A stretch of 64,000 nucleotides of DNA, from contig JASGLD010000005.1 of assembly GCA_049840395.1 (NCBI GenBank), forward strand, positions 930,001-994,000, given 5' to 3'. Both the position numbers and the translations under genes were made by a program. This DNA comes from CAILZL01 sp049840395 (lineage in GTDB: Bacteria > Pseudomonadota > Gammaproteobacteria > Steroidobacterales > Steroidobacteraceae). Numbering within the stretch: the first letter of the stretch is position 1; each line of letters begins with the position of its first letter. Of this stretch, positions 32,693 through 40,994 are shown piece by piece. The notes below the pieces were generated by a model. It saw nothing but the letters and a program-made list of their open reading frames with translations, was not told the origin of the DNA and made no database searches.

Positions 32693-33670
32693 TCAAGCCT
32701 TCTCAGCACTCATGCTGCGCATGATGCGTAGAAACTGCATGGCCACACCGGCAGGATTGCTTTGATGATAGGCCGCAGCAATCACCATCGGTGGCGCAGC
32801 GAAGCTGTGCATGGTGGGGAATTGTTCGCCGGGTGTGGCGGAGATATTGAAGGAGCTGGGTACGAAGGTGGCGCCTACGCCGGCGTTGGTCAGTGTCAAC
32901 ATGGTGGCGCGACCCAGCACCAGGGCCGCAACTTGCGGTGTGACCTGCGCATCGCGAAAGGCCTGTCGAATCAGATCATGACCGCAGGGCGAGAGTTGCG
33001 GATGCGATAGCACCAGGTTGCAATCCTGCAGATCATGGCAGTCGAGATGAGCCTTGCCGGCCAGCGCATGACCGGGTGGCAACACCACCTGCCAGGATTC
33101 CTGCCACAGCGGTTCGACCGTGATGCCTTGTTGATCAATGTCCGGTAGCAACAAGGCCAGATCCAATTGATGCTGACGCAGGGCCGTGGCCAGTGCCGTG
33201 GAAGACTGTTCCATGATTTCGAACTGGATGTCCGGCAAGCGGGCATGACATTCGCGCACCACTTGTGCCAGTCGTAATGTGGCTAATTCTTCGCAGATGC
33301 CCAGACGCAGCATGCCGCTGCGGCCTTCAGCGATCTGGCGTGCGTTCTGGGTGGCGGTGGCCGCTGTCTGTAACAATCGCTGTGCATGTTGCATGAAGGT
33401 GGCGCCGGCGGCAGTCAGCTTGAGCGGCTGATCGTTGCCTTCAGCGAGGTCTTCAAAAAAGCGGAAGCCCAGTTCCTGTTCGGTGCTGCTGACCTGTTGG
33501 CGCAATATGGCCGGTGTCTTGCCCAGCTGCGCCGCCGCCGCGGCGAGGTTGCCGTGACGACTGATGCAGTCGATACCGGTCAGCCATTCGGTTTTCAATT
33601 TATGCAGCCCTATCCGCCATGCGGCAAGGATACTGGCAGTGGTAGTGGCATTAGTAGTGCCATTGGTCAT
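32693..33670 (-). CDS. LysR family regulator B with a divergent DNA-binding region
   Basis: The 325-residue protein has a LysR effector domain clearly related to LysR A (shared CEE-xxxxR and late GVGATFVPSSF versus GVAFVPASL). Its N-terminal helix-turn-helix (GNLAAAAAQLGKTPAILRQQ) is diverged, with a Lys-Thr-Pro where most members have Ser-Gln-Pro-Ala. It is also extended by about 30 residues rich in Thr and Ala. It converges with LysR A across a 6-base gap. I took the ATG at 33670; a longer frame exists but overlaps the Lrp gene. Confidence 0.8.
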   Translation of the reverse strand: MTNGTTNATTTASILAAWRIGLHKLKTEWLTGIDCISRHGNLAAAAAQLGKTPAILRQQVSSTEQELGFRFFEDLAEGNDQPLKLTAAGATFMQHAQRLLQTAATATQNARQIAEGRSGMLRLGICEELATLRLAQVVRECHARLPDIQFEIMEQSSTALATALRQHQLDLALLLPDIDQQGITVEPLWQESWQVVLPPGHALAGKAHLDCHDLQDCNLVLSHPQLSPCGHDLIRQAFRDAQVTPQVAALVLGRATMLTLTNAGVGATFVPSSFNISATPGEQFPTMHSFAAPPMVIAAAYHQSNPAGVAMQFLRIMRSMSAEKA

Positions 33671-33695
33671 GCCAGGGCCAGCGTCCGGTTCGGAG

Positions 33696-34151
33696 TCAGA
33701 GTGGTAGGGCAAGGGAGCTCTTGACCTCTTCCAGCACTGCGTAGGTGCGTGTTTCGCGCACGCCCTTGATAGCCATGATGGTTTCACCGAGAAAGTGGCG
33801 GTACGCGCTCATGTCTTTCATGCGCACCTTGATCAAGTAGTCGAAGCCACCGGCCACCATGTGGCATTCCTGGATCTCCGGCACCAAGCGTACTGCGGAG
33901 GCGAAGTCTTTGAACACGTCGCCATTGGTGCGATCCAGCAGCACTTCAATGAATACCAGCAGCGACCAGCCGGTCTTAAGTGGATCTATCGCCGCGGTAT
34001 AGCCGGTGACGTAGCCGAGCTTCTTCAGCCGACGATGGCGTTGCAGGCACGCGGCTGCCGATAGATGCACCGCCGTGGCCAGCTCTTGATTGCTGATACG
34101 GCCATTGTTTTGCAGGGCGCGCAGGATGCGCCGATCAATGTCATCGAGCAT
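33696..34151 (-). CDS. Lrp/AsnC family transcriptional regulator
   Basis: The 151-residue protein has MLDDIDRRILRALQNNGRIS, the helix-turn-helix LATAVHLSAAACLQRHRRL, and the RAM domain ECHMVAGGFDYLIKVRMKDM. It is full length for Lrp/AsnC. It precedes LysR B on the same strand and is divergent from the MHS transporter gene. Family members such as PutR respond to proline or other amino acids, so it may regulate the transporter and the catabolic genes. A 22-base palindrome lies in the shared intergenic region. Confidence 0.92.
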   Translation of the reverse strand: MLDDIDRRILRALQNNGRISNQELATAVHLSAAACLQRHRRLKKLGYVTGYTAAIDPLKTGWSLLVFIEVLLDRTNGDVFKDFASAVRLVPEIQECHMVAGGFDYLIKVRMKDMSAYRHFLGETIMAIKGVRETRTYAVLEEVKSSLALPL

Positions 34152-34246
34152 GAAACAACCTTTCGCTGACAGTGCTGAAGTACGTGCTTCGTTTTGTGGA
34201 AGAACTTCCCTGCCAAACAAATGTGCAGTGTCGGACTGCCTTGCCT

Positions 34247-34268
34247 CAACTTATCAACTCATAAGTTG
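34247..34268. promoter_or_regulatory. Palindromic operator candidate between lrp-like and transporter genes
   Basis: CAACTTAT-CAACTC-ATAAGTTG is a perfect 8-base inverted repeat with a 6-base spacer, in the intergenic region shared by the divergent Lrp/AsnC and MHS transporter genes. The size and symmetry suit an Lrp/AsnC-family binding site. The rest of 34152-34381 shows no gene. Confidence 0.55.
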
Positions 34269-34381
34269 CCCGGCTGAAACCGGCGGCGCATATATGCGCT
34301 CGCAACGGCGCTGGATGGTCTCCATGTAGAGCATCGACGTCTGCATGCATCCCCATTCTTTATAAGGCCTGTTGCGTCGCT

Positions 34382-35686
34382 ATGGCATCACAAGGTTCGG
34401 CTCCGACACGCGTATTGCTCGCCAGTCTGGTGGGCAGCAGCATCGAATGGTTCGACTACTTTCTGTACGGCACGGTGGCGGCCTTGGTGTTCACCAAGCT
34501 GTACTTCCCGGCGCACGATCCGGTGGTGTCGTTACTGCTGACCTATCTCACCTTCGCCCTGCCGTTCTTCATTCGGCCGCTGGGCGGCGCAGTGTTTGCG
34601 CATATTGGCGATCGCATCGGTCGCAAGAAGTCATTGATCTACACCTTGATGTTGATGGGCGTGGGCACGGCATTGATCGGCGTGCTGCCCACCTATCAAA
34701 GCGTGGGTGTGTGGGCGCCGGCGATGTTGATCACGCTGCGTCTGATTCAGGGACTGGGTATCGGCGGTGAGTGGGGCGCGGCAGTGCTGCTTGCTTATGA
34801 ATATGCGCCGCCGCATCGGCGTGGCCTGTACGGCAGCATTCCGCAGATGGGCGTTACGGTGGGCATGTTGCTGTCGACACTGTGCATCGGTGCAGTGTCG
34901 CTGCTGCCGGATGCAGCCTTTATGCAATGGGGCTGGCGTGTGCCTTTCCTGCTGAGCTTTGCGTTGGTGGCGCTGGGTTTATGGATACGTCTTGGCATCA
35001 ATGAGACGCCGGCCTTCGCGCAGGCCAAGGCCGAAGGCAGGCAAGTGAAGCTGCCGCTGGTATCGGTCTTCAAGTGGCATTGGCGCGAAGTATTGATTGC
35101 CGTATTCGCCAAGATGGTGGAGACCGGACCGTTCTACATCTTCACCGTGTTTGTGATTGGGTATGCCACGCAGACCTTGGGCTACACACGTTCGGCTGCA
35201 TTGAATGCGGTGGCCATCGGCGCTTTGACCTCGACGCTCACCATTCCACTGGCGGGCCGACTTTCCGATCGAGTCGGTCGTGCGACCTTATTCCTGATTG
35301 GCTGTGCGGTGATGGCCTTATTCGCACCGCTGTATTTCATGGTGCTCGAACAACGCAGCAACTTGCTGTTGATCGTGGCCACGGTGCTGGCGATGGCGGT
35401 GGTGTGGCCGATGGTCACGGCCACGCTTAGCACGCTGATGTCGGAACTGTTTCGCACCGAGGTGCGCTACACCGGTATCAGTCTCGGTTATCAGATCGGC
35501 GCCGCGTTGGTGGGCGGCACTGCGCCGCTGTTGGCGACCTGGATTTTGGCGGTCGATAGCGGCAGCTGGCGCTGGATTGCTGGTTACATGGTGTTGACTG
35601 CTTTGCTCTCTGCAATCGCGGTGCTGTGCGCCGGTCGGCGTCACGCGGCACAGCAGGCTGCGGCTGTACAAGCCATTAAAGCTTGA
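34382..35686 (+). CDS. MFS transporter, metabolite:H+ symporter (MHS) family
   Basis: The 434-residue protein has 12 predicted helices and MHS landmarks: GSSIEWFDYFLYGTVAAL in helix 1, FIRPLGGAVFAHIGDRIGRK between helices 2 and 3, and GIGGEWGAAVLLAYEYAP. MHS members carry proline/betaine (ProP), citrate, shikimate or ketoglutarate. Given the proline catabolism genes beside it, proline or a related amino acid is a reasonable guess. It opens a five-gene run with the secreted proteins downstream. Confidence 0.88.
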   Translation: MASQGSAPTRVLLASLVGSSIEWFDYFLYGTVAALVFTKLYFPAHDPVVSLLLTYLTFALPFFIRPLGGAVFAHIGDRIGRKKSLIYTLMLMGVGTALIGVLPTYQSVGVWAPAMLITLRLIQGLGIGGEWGAAVLLAYEYAPPHRRGLYGSIPQMGVTVGMLLSTLCIGAVSLLPDAAFMQWGWRVPFLLSFALVALGLWIRLGINETPAFAQAKAEGRQVKLPLVSVFKWHWREVLIAVFAKMVETGPFYIFTVFVIGYATQTLGYTRSAALNAVAIGALTSTLTIPLAGRLSDRVGRATLFLIGCAVMALFAPLYFMVLEQRSNLLLIVATVLAMAVVWPMVTATLSTLMSELFRTEVRYTGISLGYQIGAALVGGTAPLLATWILAVDSGSWRWIAGYMVLTALLSAIAVLCAGRRHAAQQAAAVQAIKA

Positions 35687-35721
35687 GGCGCATGCGCAGA
35701 ATTTTTCAACGAGGGGTGACG

Positions 35722-36501
35722 ATGAAGCTTGCAAGAATTGCGTTGGCTCGTATGTGGTGGGCGTGCGCGGGTGTATTACTCACTCATGCTGCATCTGCCG
35801 CGCCCGATCTCAGCGGTGTGTACAACATCGCCGGTGGTTTCGGTCCAGCGGCCAATACGCTGGGAGATTTGAAGCCACTCAATCCTAATCACGGCGCCGA
35901 AGCAACCAAACATCTACAACCCTGGGCACGCGCCAAGATGGAAGCCTCGGCTCAGTACAGCGCCATCGACGACAACGGCGCCATCTGCGGTCCCACCAGT
36001 TTCTTCCGTCATCCCACCACGGTGGTGGGTTACATGGTGTTGCAGACAGCAGATCGCGTGTACCTGGTATCGGAAGATATGTCGCAGGTGGGTGTGCGGC
36101 GTGTATATCTAAACCAGCCGCATCCACGCAATCTGCGTCCCAGCTGGAACGGTCACTCCATCGGCCATTGGGAGGGCGACACGCTGGTGGTGGATACCAT
36201 TGGCTTCAACGACAAATCGTGGCTGGGTTCGGAGCTGCAGCCGCATACCGAAGAGCTGCATGTGGTGGAGCGTATTCGCACAGTGAAGGAAGGCGCGTTC
36301 CTGGAAATCCATTCCACCATCGACGATCGCAAGGCGCTTACCGGTGCGTATTCCTACTCGCGCTACTACAAGCGCACCGATCAGGAATTCGAATCCGTCG
36401 ATTCTTCCTGCAATCCCGAAATCAACGATCAACAGATGTGGGTGTACATGCGTCAGCAAGCCATCGAGCAGTTCGAGAAGAACCGCAAGGCGGCGCAGTG
36501 A
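35722..36501 (+). CDS. Exported protein with GHWEGDTLVVDT motif, copy 1
   Basis: The 259-residue protein has a signal peptide (LARMWWACAGVLLTHAASAA). The domain carries NGHSIGHWEGDTLVVDTIGF followed by NDKSWL, then HVVERIRTVKEG, a beta-rich pattern recurring in exported proteins of acidobacteria and some gammaproteobacteria. Its function is not known to me. GAGGGG lies upstream of the ATG at 35722. A paralogue follows 40 bases downstream, and a DUF6152 gene after that. Confidence 0.75.
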   Translation: MKLARIALARMWWACAGVLLTHAASAAPDLSGVYNIAGGFGPAANTLGDLKPLNPNHGAEATKHLQPWARAKMEASAQYSAIDDNGAICGPTSFFRHPTTVVGYMVLQTADRVYLVSEDMSQVGVRRVYLNQPHPRNLRPSWNGHSIGHWEGDTLVVDTIGFNDKSWLGSELQPHTEELHVVERIRTVKEGAFLEIHSTIDDRKALTGAYSYSRYYKRTDQEFESVDSSCNPEINDQQMWVYMRQQAIEQFEKNRKAAQ

Positions 36502-36541
36502 GCAATACCCTGGTCATTGATAAGCAGGTTTACAAGCAATC

Positions 36542-37264
36542 ATGAAAAATTCCATGCAAGCGAAACGCGCCGGTCGTATCAAGTTCTCTGTGCTCAGTGG
36601 TTTGCTGATGGCGGTGCAGATGGCCTCGGCGGCAGAGCCGCAACTGGCTGGCATCTATCAAGCCATTGCCGATGGTCGCGTGTTGCCCGGTGGTTTGAGG
36701 AACGCGGGTTCACCGGATGCGATCGCTGTGCTACCGGCTGCGTTGCAAGCGGCGGCCCAGGCGACAACAGGAGTAGAAGAAAAGCCTGCCGATCCCTACA
36801 AGTTATGTCAGTCGGTAGGACCGTTTCGCATGATGTCGTTGCCGACGGTGAAGTTTGAATTTGTGCCGGCACAGGGCCGGGTGGTGATGCTGTTTGAGGA
36901 TCTGTCGCGTGGCTACATGCGCAGCTTTTATATGCAGCGACCGCATCCAGCCCAGATTACACCCGACTATGCCTATCAAGGTGATTCCATCGCCAAGTGG
37001 CAGGGCGACACGCTGGTGATCGACACCATCGGCTTCAACGATCGCACCTGGTTGAATGCGATCACGCAGGCCAGCGATGCGCTGCACTTGGTTGAGCGTA
37101 TCCGACCAATTCAAAACGGTCGGTACCTTGAATACAAAGTCACGGCCAGCGACAGCAAGGTGCTGAGCAAGCCTTACTCCTATGTGCGTTATTTCGAGAA
37201 GACCTCGGTGGAGATCGAGGAAGACCTGTGCGAGCCGGACAGCAACTGGCGTCCCGATTTGTGA
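36542..37264 (+). CDS. Exported protein with GDTLVIDT motif, copy 2
   Basis: The 240-residue protein is a paralogue of the preceding one: it shares YQGDSIAKWQGDTLVIDTIG followed by FNDRTWL, then LHLVERIRPIQNG. A signal peptide with an A-rich c-region (VQMASAAEP) precedes the domain. Identity is moderate, so the duplication is old. The function is unknown. Confidence 0.75.
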   Translation: MKNSMQAKRAGRIKFSVLSGLLMAVQMASAAEPQLAGIYQAIADGRVLPGGLRNAGSPDAIAVLPAALQAAAQATTGVEEKPADPYKLCQSVGPFRMMSLPTVKFEFVPAQGRVVMLFEDLSRGYMRSFYMQRPHPAQITPDYAYQGDSIAKWQGDTLVIDTIGFNDRTWLNAITQASDALHLVERIRPIQNGRYLEYKVTASDSKVLSKPYSYVRYFEKTSVEIEEDLCEPDSNWRPDL

Positions 37265-37317
37265 GGCGTTCAGCAGGGTCGATGAATTCAATTGCAGATT
37301 TTTACAAGGTGATACTC

Positions 37318-37710
37318 ATGAAATCTTTGAGCACTGCATTCACTATCGGCATTGCGGCTCTCATGTCGGGCAGCGTGACACACGCGCATCATTCCACCGC
37401 CATGTACGATATGGGCAAGACGGTGGAGCTGGAAGGCACGCTGCGCAAGGTGCAGATCAGCAACCCGCATTCCTGGTTCTTCGTAGTGGTGACCAATGCC
37501 AGTGGCGTCGAAGAGACCTGGGCATTGGAAGGCGCCAGTGCGGCTGAAACCGGTCGGCGCACCGGCGGCGGCAATACCAAGGAATATTTCGCGGCGGGTC
37601 AGAAAGTGAAGATCAGTCTGCATCCGGTGCGCGATGGTCGCACCACCGGCGAGTTGCTGCGCATGAGCTTTGCCGATGGCCGCAACTTCGGCGGCGGCAG
37701 TAATCCCTAG
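37318..37710 (+). CDS. DUF6152 family exported protein
   Basis: The 130-residue protein has a signal peptide (MKSLSTAFTIGIAALMSGSV) and then AHHSTAMYDMGKTVELEGTL and KVQISNPHSWFFVVV, which I recognise as DUF6152. Such genes often accompany the GDTLVVDT-type exported proteins, as here, which suggests a shared periplasmic function. The two leading His residues after cleavage may bind a metal. Confidence 0.8.
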   Translation: MKSLSTAFTIGIAALMSGSVTHAHHSTAMYDMGKTVELEGTLRKVQISNPHSWFFVVVTNASGVEETWALEGASAAETGRRTGGGNTKEYFAAGQKVKISLHPVRDGRTTGELLRMSFADGRNFGGGSNP

Positions 37711-37722
37711 CTTTTGCTAAAC

Positions 37723-37754
37723 GCCGGGTACGGCTATTTCTTGCCGTACTCGGC
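37723..37754. terminator. Hairpin between convergent genes
   Basis: GCCGGGTACGGC and GCCGTACTCGGC pair at 11 of 12 positions around an 8-base loop. It sits between the DUF6152 stop and the XRE gene 3' end. No long T-run is present, so it may be a bidirectional transcription barrier rather than a classic terminator. Confidence 0.5.
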
Positions 37755-37979
37755 AGCGACTTCGCGTATCGCCCGCGCCGGATCGAAGCCCAGTGCTTGA
37801 GAGAGGGTGATCAGTTCCACCACATCGACGCGGCGTTCGCCGCCCTCGTACTTGGCGACAAAGCTTTGGGGCTTGCCCAGCTTGTCCGCCAATTGTTGCT
37901 GAGTCATGCCGGCCTTCTCCCGGGCAGTGGTCAGCAGCGCAATCAGCTTCTTATGTTCAGGGGTACGTAGGGACTTCAT
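37734..37979 (-). CDS. XRE family helix-turn-helix regulator
   Basis: The 81-residue protein consists of one Cro/C1-type domain: TTAREKAGMTQQQLADKLGK, then QSFVAKYEGGERRVDVVEL, with the recognition helix in that stretch. Length and lack of other domains suggest a small repressor. I chose the ATG at 37979; a TTG at 38000 would add 7 residues. It is divergent from an ECF sigma gene, with repeated GGATTAT half-sites between them. Confidence 0.88.
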   Translation of the reverse strand: MKSLRTPEHKKLIALLTTAREKAGMTQQQLADKLGKPQSFVAKYEGGERRVDVVELITLSQALGFDPARAIREVAAEYGKK

Positions 37980-38011
37980 CGCCAGGGCATCGTTTTGCAA
38001 TGCCCTTGCAT

Positions 38012-38052
38012 ATAATCCCGCTTTAGGATTATCCCAAAAAGGAATAATATCC
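38012..38052. promoter_or_regulatory. Repeated GGATTAT half-sites between XRE and ECF sigma genes
   Basis: ATAATCC (38012-38018) and GGATTAT (38026-38032) form a 7-base perfect inverted repeat with a 7-base spacer. GGAATAATATCC follows at 38041-38052. The arrangement recalls operators of XRE repressors such as HipB (TATCC-N8-GGATA). It overlaps the likely promoters of both divergent genes, so autoregulation is likely. Confidence 0.55.
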
Positions 38053-38093
38053 TACCGACGGTTCATGGAACTGACATTCGGTGGGAAGTTGTC

Positions 38094-38666
38094 ATGCAGG
38101 ATGCAGCCACGTTTCTAGCGCAAGAAGCAGTCGCGTCGATCGTCGATGCGTTCGAGCGGAACAAGGGATTCTTTATCAGTCGTATTCCGGCGCTATGTCA
38201 GCAGTTGGAATACCTGGTGCGGCGTTGCCGCCAGTTGCGCCATACCGGTCTTCAGCTGCAGGGACAGTCCTTGTTGACCGAGCAGTTGTTCTGCCTGTTC
38301 GGAGTGCGGGTGGAGGTGCCCGCAAATCGGCAGCTATCGGTCTTGGCGGCGCTGCTGCGTCATACGCTGATGGTGGGCGTGTCGTTGCGTCAACCGCCGC
38401 CGCCGCACTCGATGCGGTCAACTTCTATGTTGGATTGGCAGGACGATGGCGACCTGACAATGCTGGCGCTCGATGGCAAATTGAACGAACTGTCGCATTG
38501 CTTTCCGGCGTGTGTGCGTATTGTGGAGCTGCGCTACTTCGCTCGCTTGAAGTTGCGGGATATTGCTGCGGAACTGGAGCAGCCCGTTATTGCCGTGACC
38601 CGCGACTTACGTTTTGCCGAAGCCTGGTTACTAAGCCGGATGGAGCCAGAGCAGGTGTGGGTGTGA
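38094..38666 (+). CDS. ECF-type sigma factor (TIGR02999-like)
   Basis: The 190-residue protein ends with a sigma-4 region: CVRIVELRYFARLKLRDIAA and a following LEQPVIAVTRDLRFAEAWLL. This is the pattern of the ECF group I know as TIGR02999. The sigma-2 part in the first 120 residues is weakly conserved. It should direct RNA polymerase to a small regulon, possibly including the neighbouring hydrolase genes. No anti-sigma factor is visible. Confidence 0.75.
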   Translation: MQDAATFLAQEAVASIVDAFERNKGFFISRIPALCQQLEYLVRRCRQLRHTGLQLQGQSLLTEQLFCLFGVRVEVPANRQLSVLAALLRHTLMVGVSLRQPPPPHSMRSTSMLDWQDDGDLTMLALDGKLNELSHCFPACVRIVELRYFARLKLRDIAAELEQPVIAVTRDLRFAEAWLLSRMEPEQVWV

Positions 38667-38775
38667 TGTGGAGATTTTGTTGGGTAGAACCCGCCTGACG
38701 ATTCATCACCGGCCACATATTCCCGTCCAGGGTAATAGGTTGTAGCCTATGATCTTCAATAGCTTGGGGGGATGT

Positions 38776-39669
38776 ATGCATAAATCCGCTGCGTGGCGTT
38801 GCGCTTTGTGGTTGGCGCTGGGCTGGTTAAGCCTGCAGGTGGCGCATGCCGTTCCCAATACGCAGTCGGTGAATACCACCTGGATCGAGGTTAATGGCGT
38901 TACGCTGCGCTACGAGTTGAGCGGCACCGGCAACAACACCTTGGTGTTGTTGCACGAAATGGGCATGAGCCTGGAGACCTGGGATCTCATCATGCCCGAG
39001 CTCACCAAGAACTACCGCGTGCTGCGTTACGATCTACGCGGCTTTGGACTGTCGGAAAAAATTCGTGGCGCCGTGACCTTTAGCGATGAGGTGGAAGATC
39101 TGCACGCGCTACTCAAGGCTTTGCAGATCGACGGTAAGGTTACTTTGATCGGCGGCGCCATCGGTGGCGCTACCGCCTTGGCCTATGCAGCAACTTATCC
39201 GGATGAGGTGCGTGGCGTGGTGGCCATGTCGCCGGCTGCGGGCGTGGCGCCTGCGGGCCGTGCCGGTGTCATGGCCCGGGCTGCGTTGGTGCAGAATCAG
39301 CCCATGCGTCCCATTGTCGATAACGATCTGTTGGATATTTATCCTAAGAGCATTCAAGGCGATCCGGCGCGCGTGGCGCGCTTTCGTCATATTCAATTGG
39401 CCACCGACAGCGACAGCATGGCCGCTTCGCTGCGCATGATCGGCATCACTGATTTTTATGCCGACTATTTTCCGAAGATCAAATCGCCGGCGTTGATTAT
39501 CGCGGCCAGTCTGTATGCGGCGCGACCGGTCGAATCGGTGAAGGCGATTGCCGATGCGATCAAGGGTGCGCAGTTTGAAGTGCTGCCTACCGGGCATTTC
39601 ATTGCGCTGCAGTCGCCGGAGATGTTGATGCCGGTGTTGAATCGGTTTTTGGGTAAGTTGCCGAAGTGA
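38776..39669 (+). CDS. Exported alpha/beta-hydrolase-fold protein lacking the nucleophile, copy 1
   Basis: The 297-residue protein has a signal peptide (LWLALGWLSLQVAHA) and the canonical fold order: LVLLHEMGMSLETWD, RYDLRGFGLSEK, LIGGAIGGATALAY, and the terminal GHFIALQSPE. The nucleophile elbow, normally GxSxG, reads GGAIG with Ala128. The acid region reads IIAASLYAARP with no Asp at the usual place; His274 is kept. It therefore cannot be a normal serine hydrolase and may be a binding protein or a cofactor-free enzyme. Its paralogue follows across an inverted-repeat element. Confidence 0.85.
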   Translation: MHKSAAWRCALWLALGWLSLQVAHAVPNTQSVNTTWIEVNGVTLRYELSGTGNNTLVLLHEMGMSLETWDLIMPELTKNYRVLRYDLRGFGLSEKIRGAVTFSDEVEDLHALLKALQIDGKVTLIGGAIGGATALAYAATYPDEVRGVVAMSPAAGVAPAGRAGVMARAALVQNQPMRPIVDNDLLDIYPKSIQGDPARVARFRHIQLATDSDSMAASLRMIGITDFYADYFPKIKSPALIIAASLYAARPVESVKAIADAIKGAQFEVLPTGHFIALQSPEMLMPVLNRFLGKLPK

Positions 39670-39719
39670 TGGGCATCTCGATGTGAGTGCCTAAGAGTAA
39701 GAAATTTCAGAGCGAGCGT

Positions 39720-39958
39720 GCCCCCACCCTAACCCTCCCCCGTAGGAACAGGGGAGGGGATCGGAGGCTTCTGCCTTTAGGTGAGGATCAGAGGTTCTCC
39801 GTGAGGGAGTGGGAGGATTGGAACCGCTCTTCTTTCTGTGAGAAGGGCAAGATTGAAGTTTCCTTCGCTGCATCGGGAAGAGATCGAAACTCTTTCAGTC
39901 TATGAGAGATGCATTGAAATTCCCTCCCCCGCGAGCGGGGGAGGGTTAGGGTGGGGGC
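39720..39958. mobile_element. MITE-like element with 23-base terminal inverted repeats
   Basis: GCCCCCACCCTAACCCTCCC starts the left end (39720-39742) and its perfect 23-base inverse complement ends at 39958. The 190-base interior has no gene. The same end sequence occurs singly at 17922 and 46120, so the pair may be a composite of dispersed repeats rather than a mobile unit. No target-site duplication could be confirmed by eye. Confidence 0.5.
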
Positions 39959-39970
39959 AATCGGGAACAT

Positions 39971-40879
39971 ATGATGAAACAAATAACATCGAAGCTATTT
40001 CTATTGAAATTATTGACGGGCACGACATTGCTCCTGCTGAGCCTGTCAGCTGCGAACGCAGTAGCACCCAATACCAAATCCGTCGGCACCAATTGGGTGG
40101 ATGCCAATGGCGTGAGTCTGCGTTACGAACTCACCGGCAATGGTGACGACACCTTGGTGTTGATTCATGAGATGGCGATGAGTCTGGAGTCCTGGGATCT
40201 GGTGATGCCCGAACTCACCAAGAATCATCGTGTGCTGCGTTACGACCTGCGTGGCTTTGGTTTGTCGGAAAAGATTCGCGGCGCTATGACCTTCACCGAT
40301 GAAGTGGAGGATCTGCGCGGCTTGCTGGATGTGCTGGAGATCAAGGGCAAGGTGACTTTGATCGGTGGGGCCATCGGCGGCGCGATCTCCCTGGCGTTTG
40401 CGGCAACCTATCCGGATCGTGTGAAAGGCCTGATCGCCATGTCGCCCGCCACCAGCGTGACGCCGCAGCGGCGCGTGGCAGTGATGGCGGATGCCGCGTT
40501 GTCCGATCGCACCGGCATGCGCACCATTTTGGCCGGGCAAATGCCGGGTCTGTATCCGCCGGACATTCGCGTCAGCGATGAACGCACCAACTGGTTTCTC
40601 AATCAGGAACGGATTACCGATACCACCAGTATGGCGGCCTGTCTGCGCATGATTGCCAGCACGGATTTCAGCGATTACTACCCCAAGATAACGGCGCCGA
40701 CGTTGGTCATCGCAGTGGGTCTGTATCCGCAACGGCCGGTGGAGACGGTGAAACTGGTGGCCGATGCCATCAAGGGCGCGCAATTCCAGGTGTTGCAGAC
40801 CGGGCACTTCATTGCCGCACAGTCTCCGGAGTTGTTGTTGCCGGTGTTAAATAAGTTCCTGGCGACATTGCCGCGTTGA
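39971..40879 (+). CDS. Exported alpha/beta-hydrolase-fold protein lacking the nucleophile, copy 2
   Basis: The 302-residue protein is a close paralogue of the one at 38776. It shares NGVSLRYELTGNG, LVLIHEMAMSLESWD, LTKNHRVLRYDLRGFGLSEK and the elbow LIGGAIGGAISL. Ala134 replaces the nucleophile Ser, and VIAVGLYPQRP lacks the acid Asp, while the terminal GHFIAAQSPE keeps the His. A signal peptide (LLTGTTLLLLSLSAANA) directs export. The two copies keep the same substitutions, so the Ser loss preceded the duplication and the fold is under selection for some other role. Confidence 0.85.
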   Translation: MMKQITSKLFLLKLLTGTTLLLLSLSAANAVAPNTKSVGTNWVDANGVSLRYELTGNGDDTLVLIHEMAMSLESWDLVMPELTKNHRVLRYDLRGFGLSEKIRGAMTFTDEVEDLRGLLDVLEIKGKVTLIGGAIGGAISLAFAATYPDRVKGLIAMSPATSVTPQRRVAVMADAALSDRTGMRTILAGQMPGLYPPDIRVSDERTNWFLNQERITDTTSMAACLRMIASTDFSDYYPKITAPTLVIAVGLYPQRPVETVKLVADAIKGAQFQVLQTGHFIAAQSPELLLPVLNKFLATLPR

Positions 40880-40994
40880 TGGCCTGAGGTTTCGCTGCGA
40901 CGCGCGACATTCGCGCGCATAATCCCGTGCATTCCATGGTGGCGTCGCAGCAGGTTCAAACCTGCCCGACGGATAACTCGGGTTGAGAAAAATA

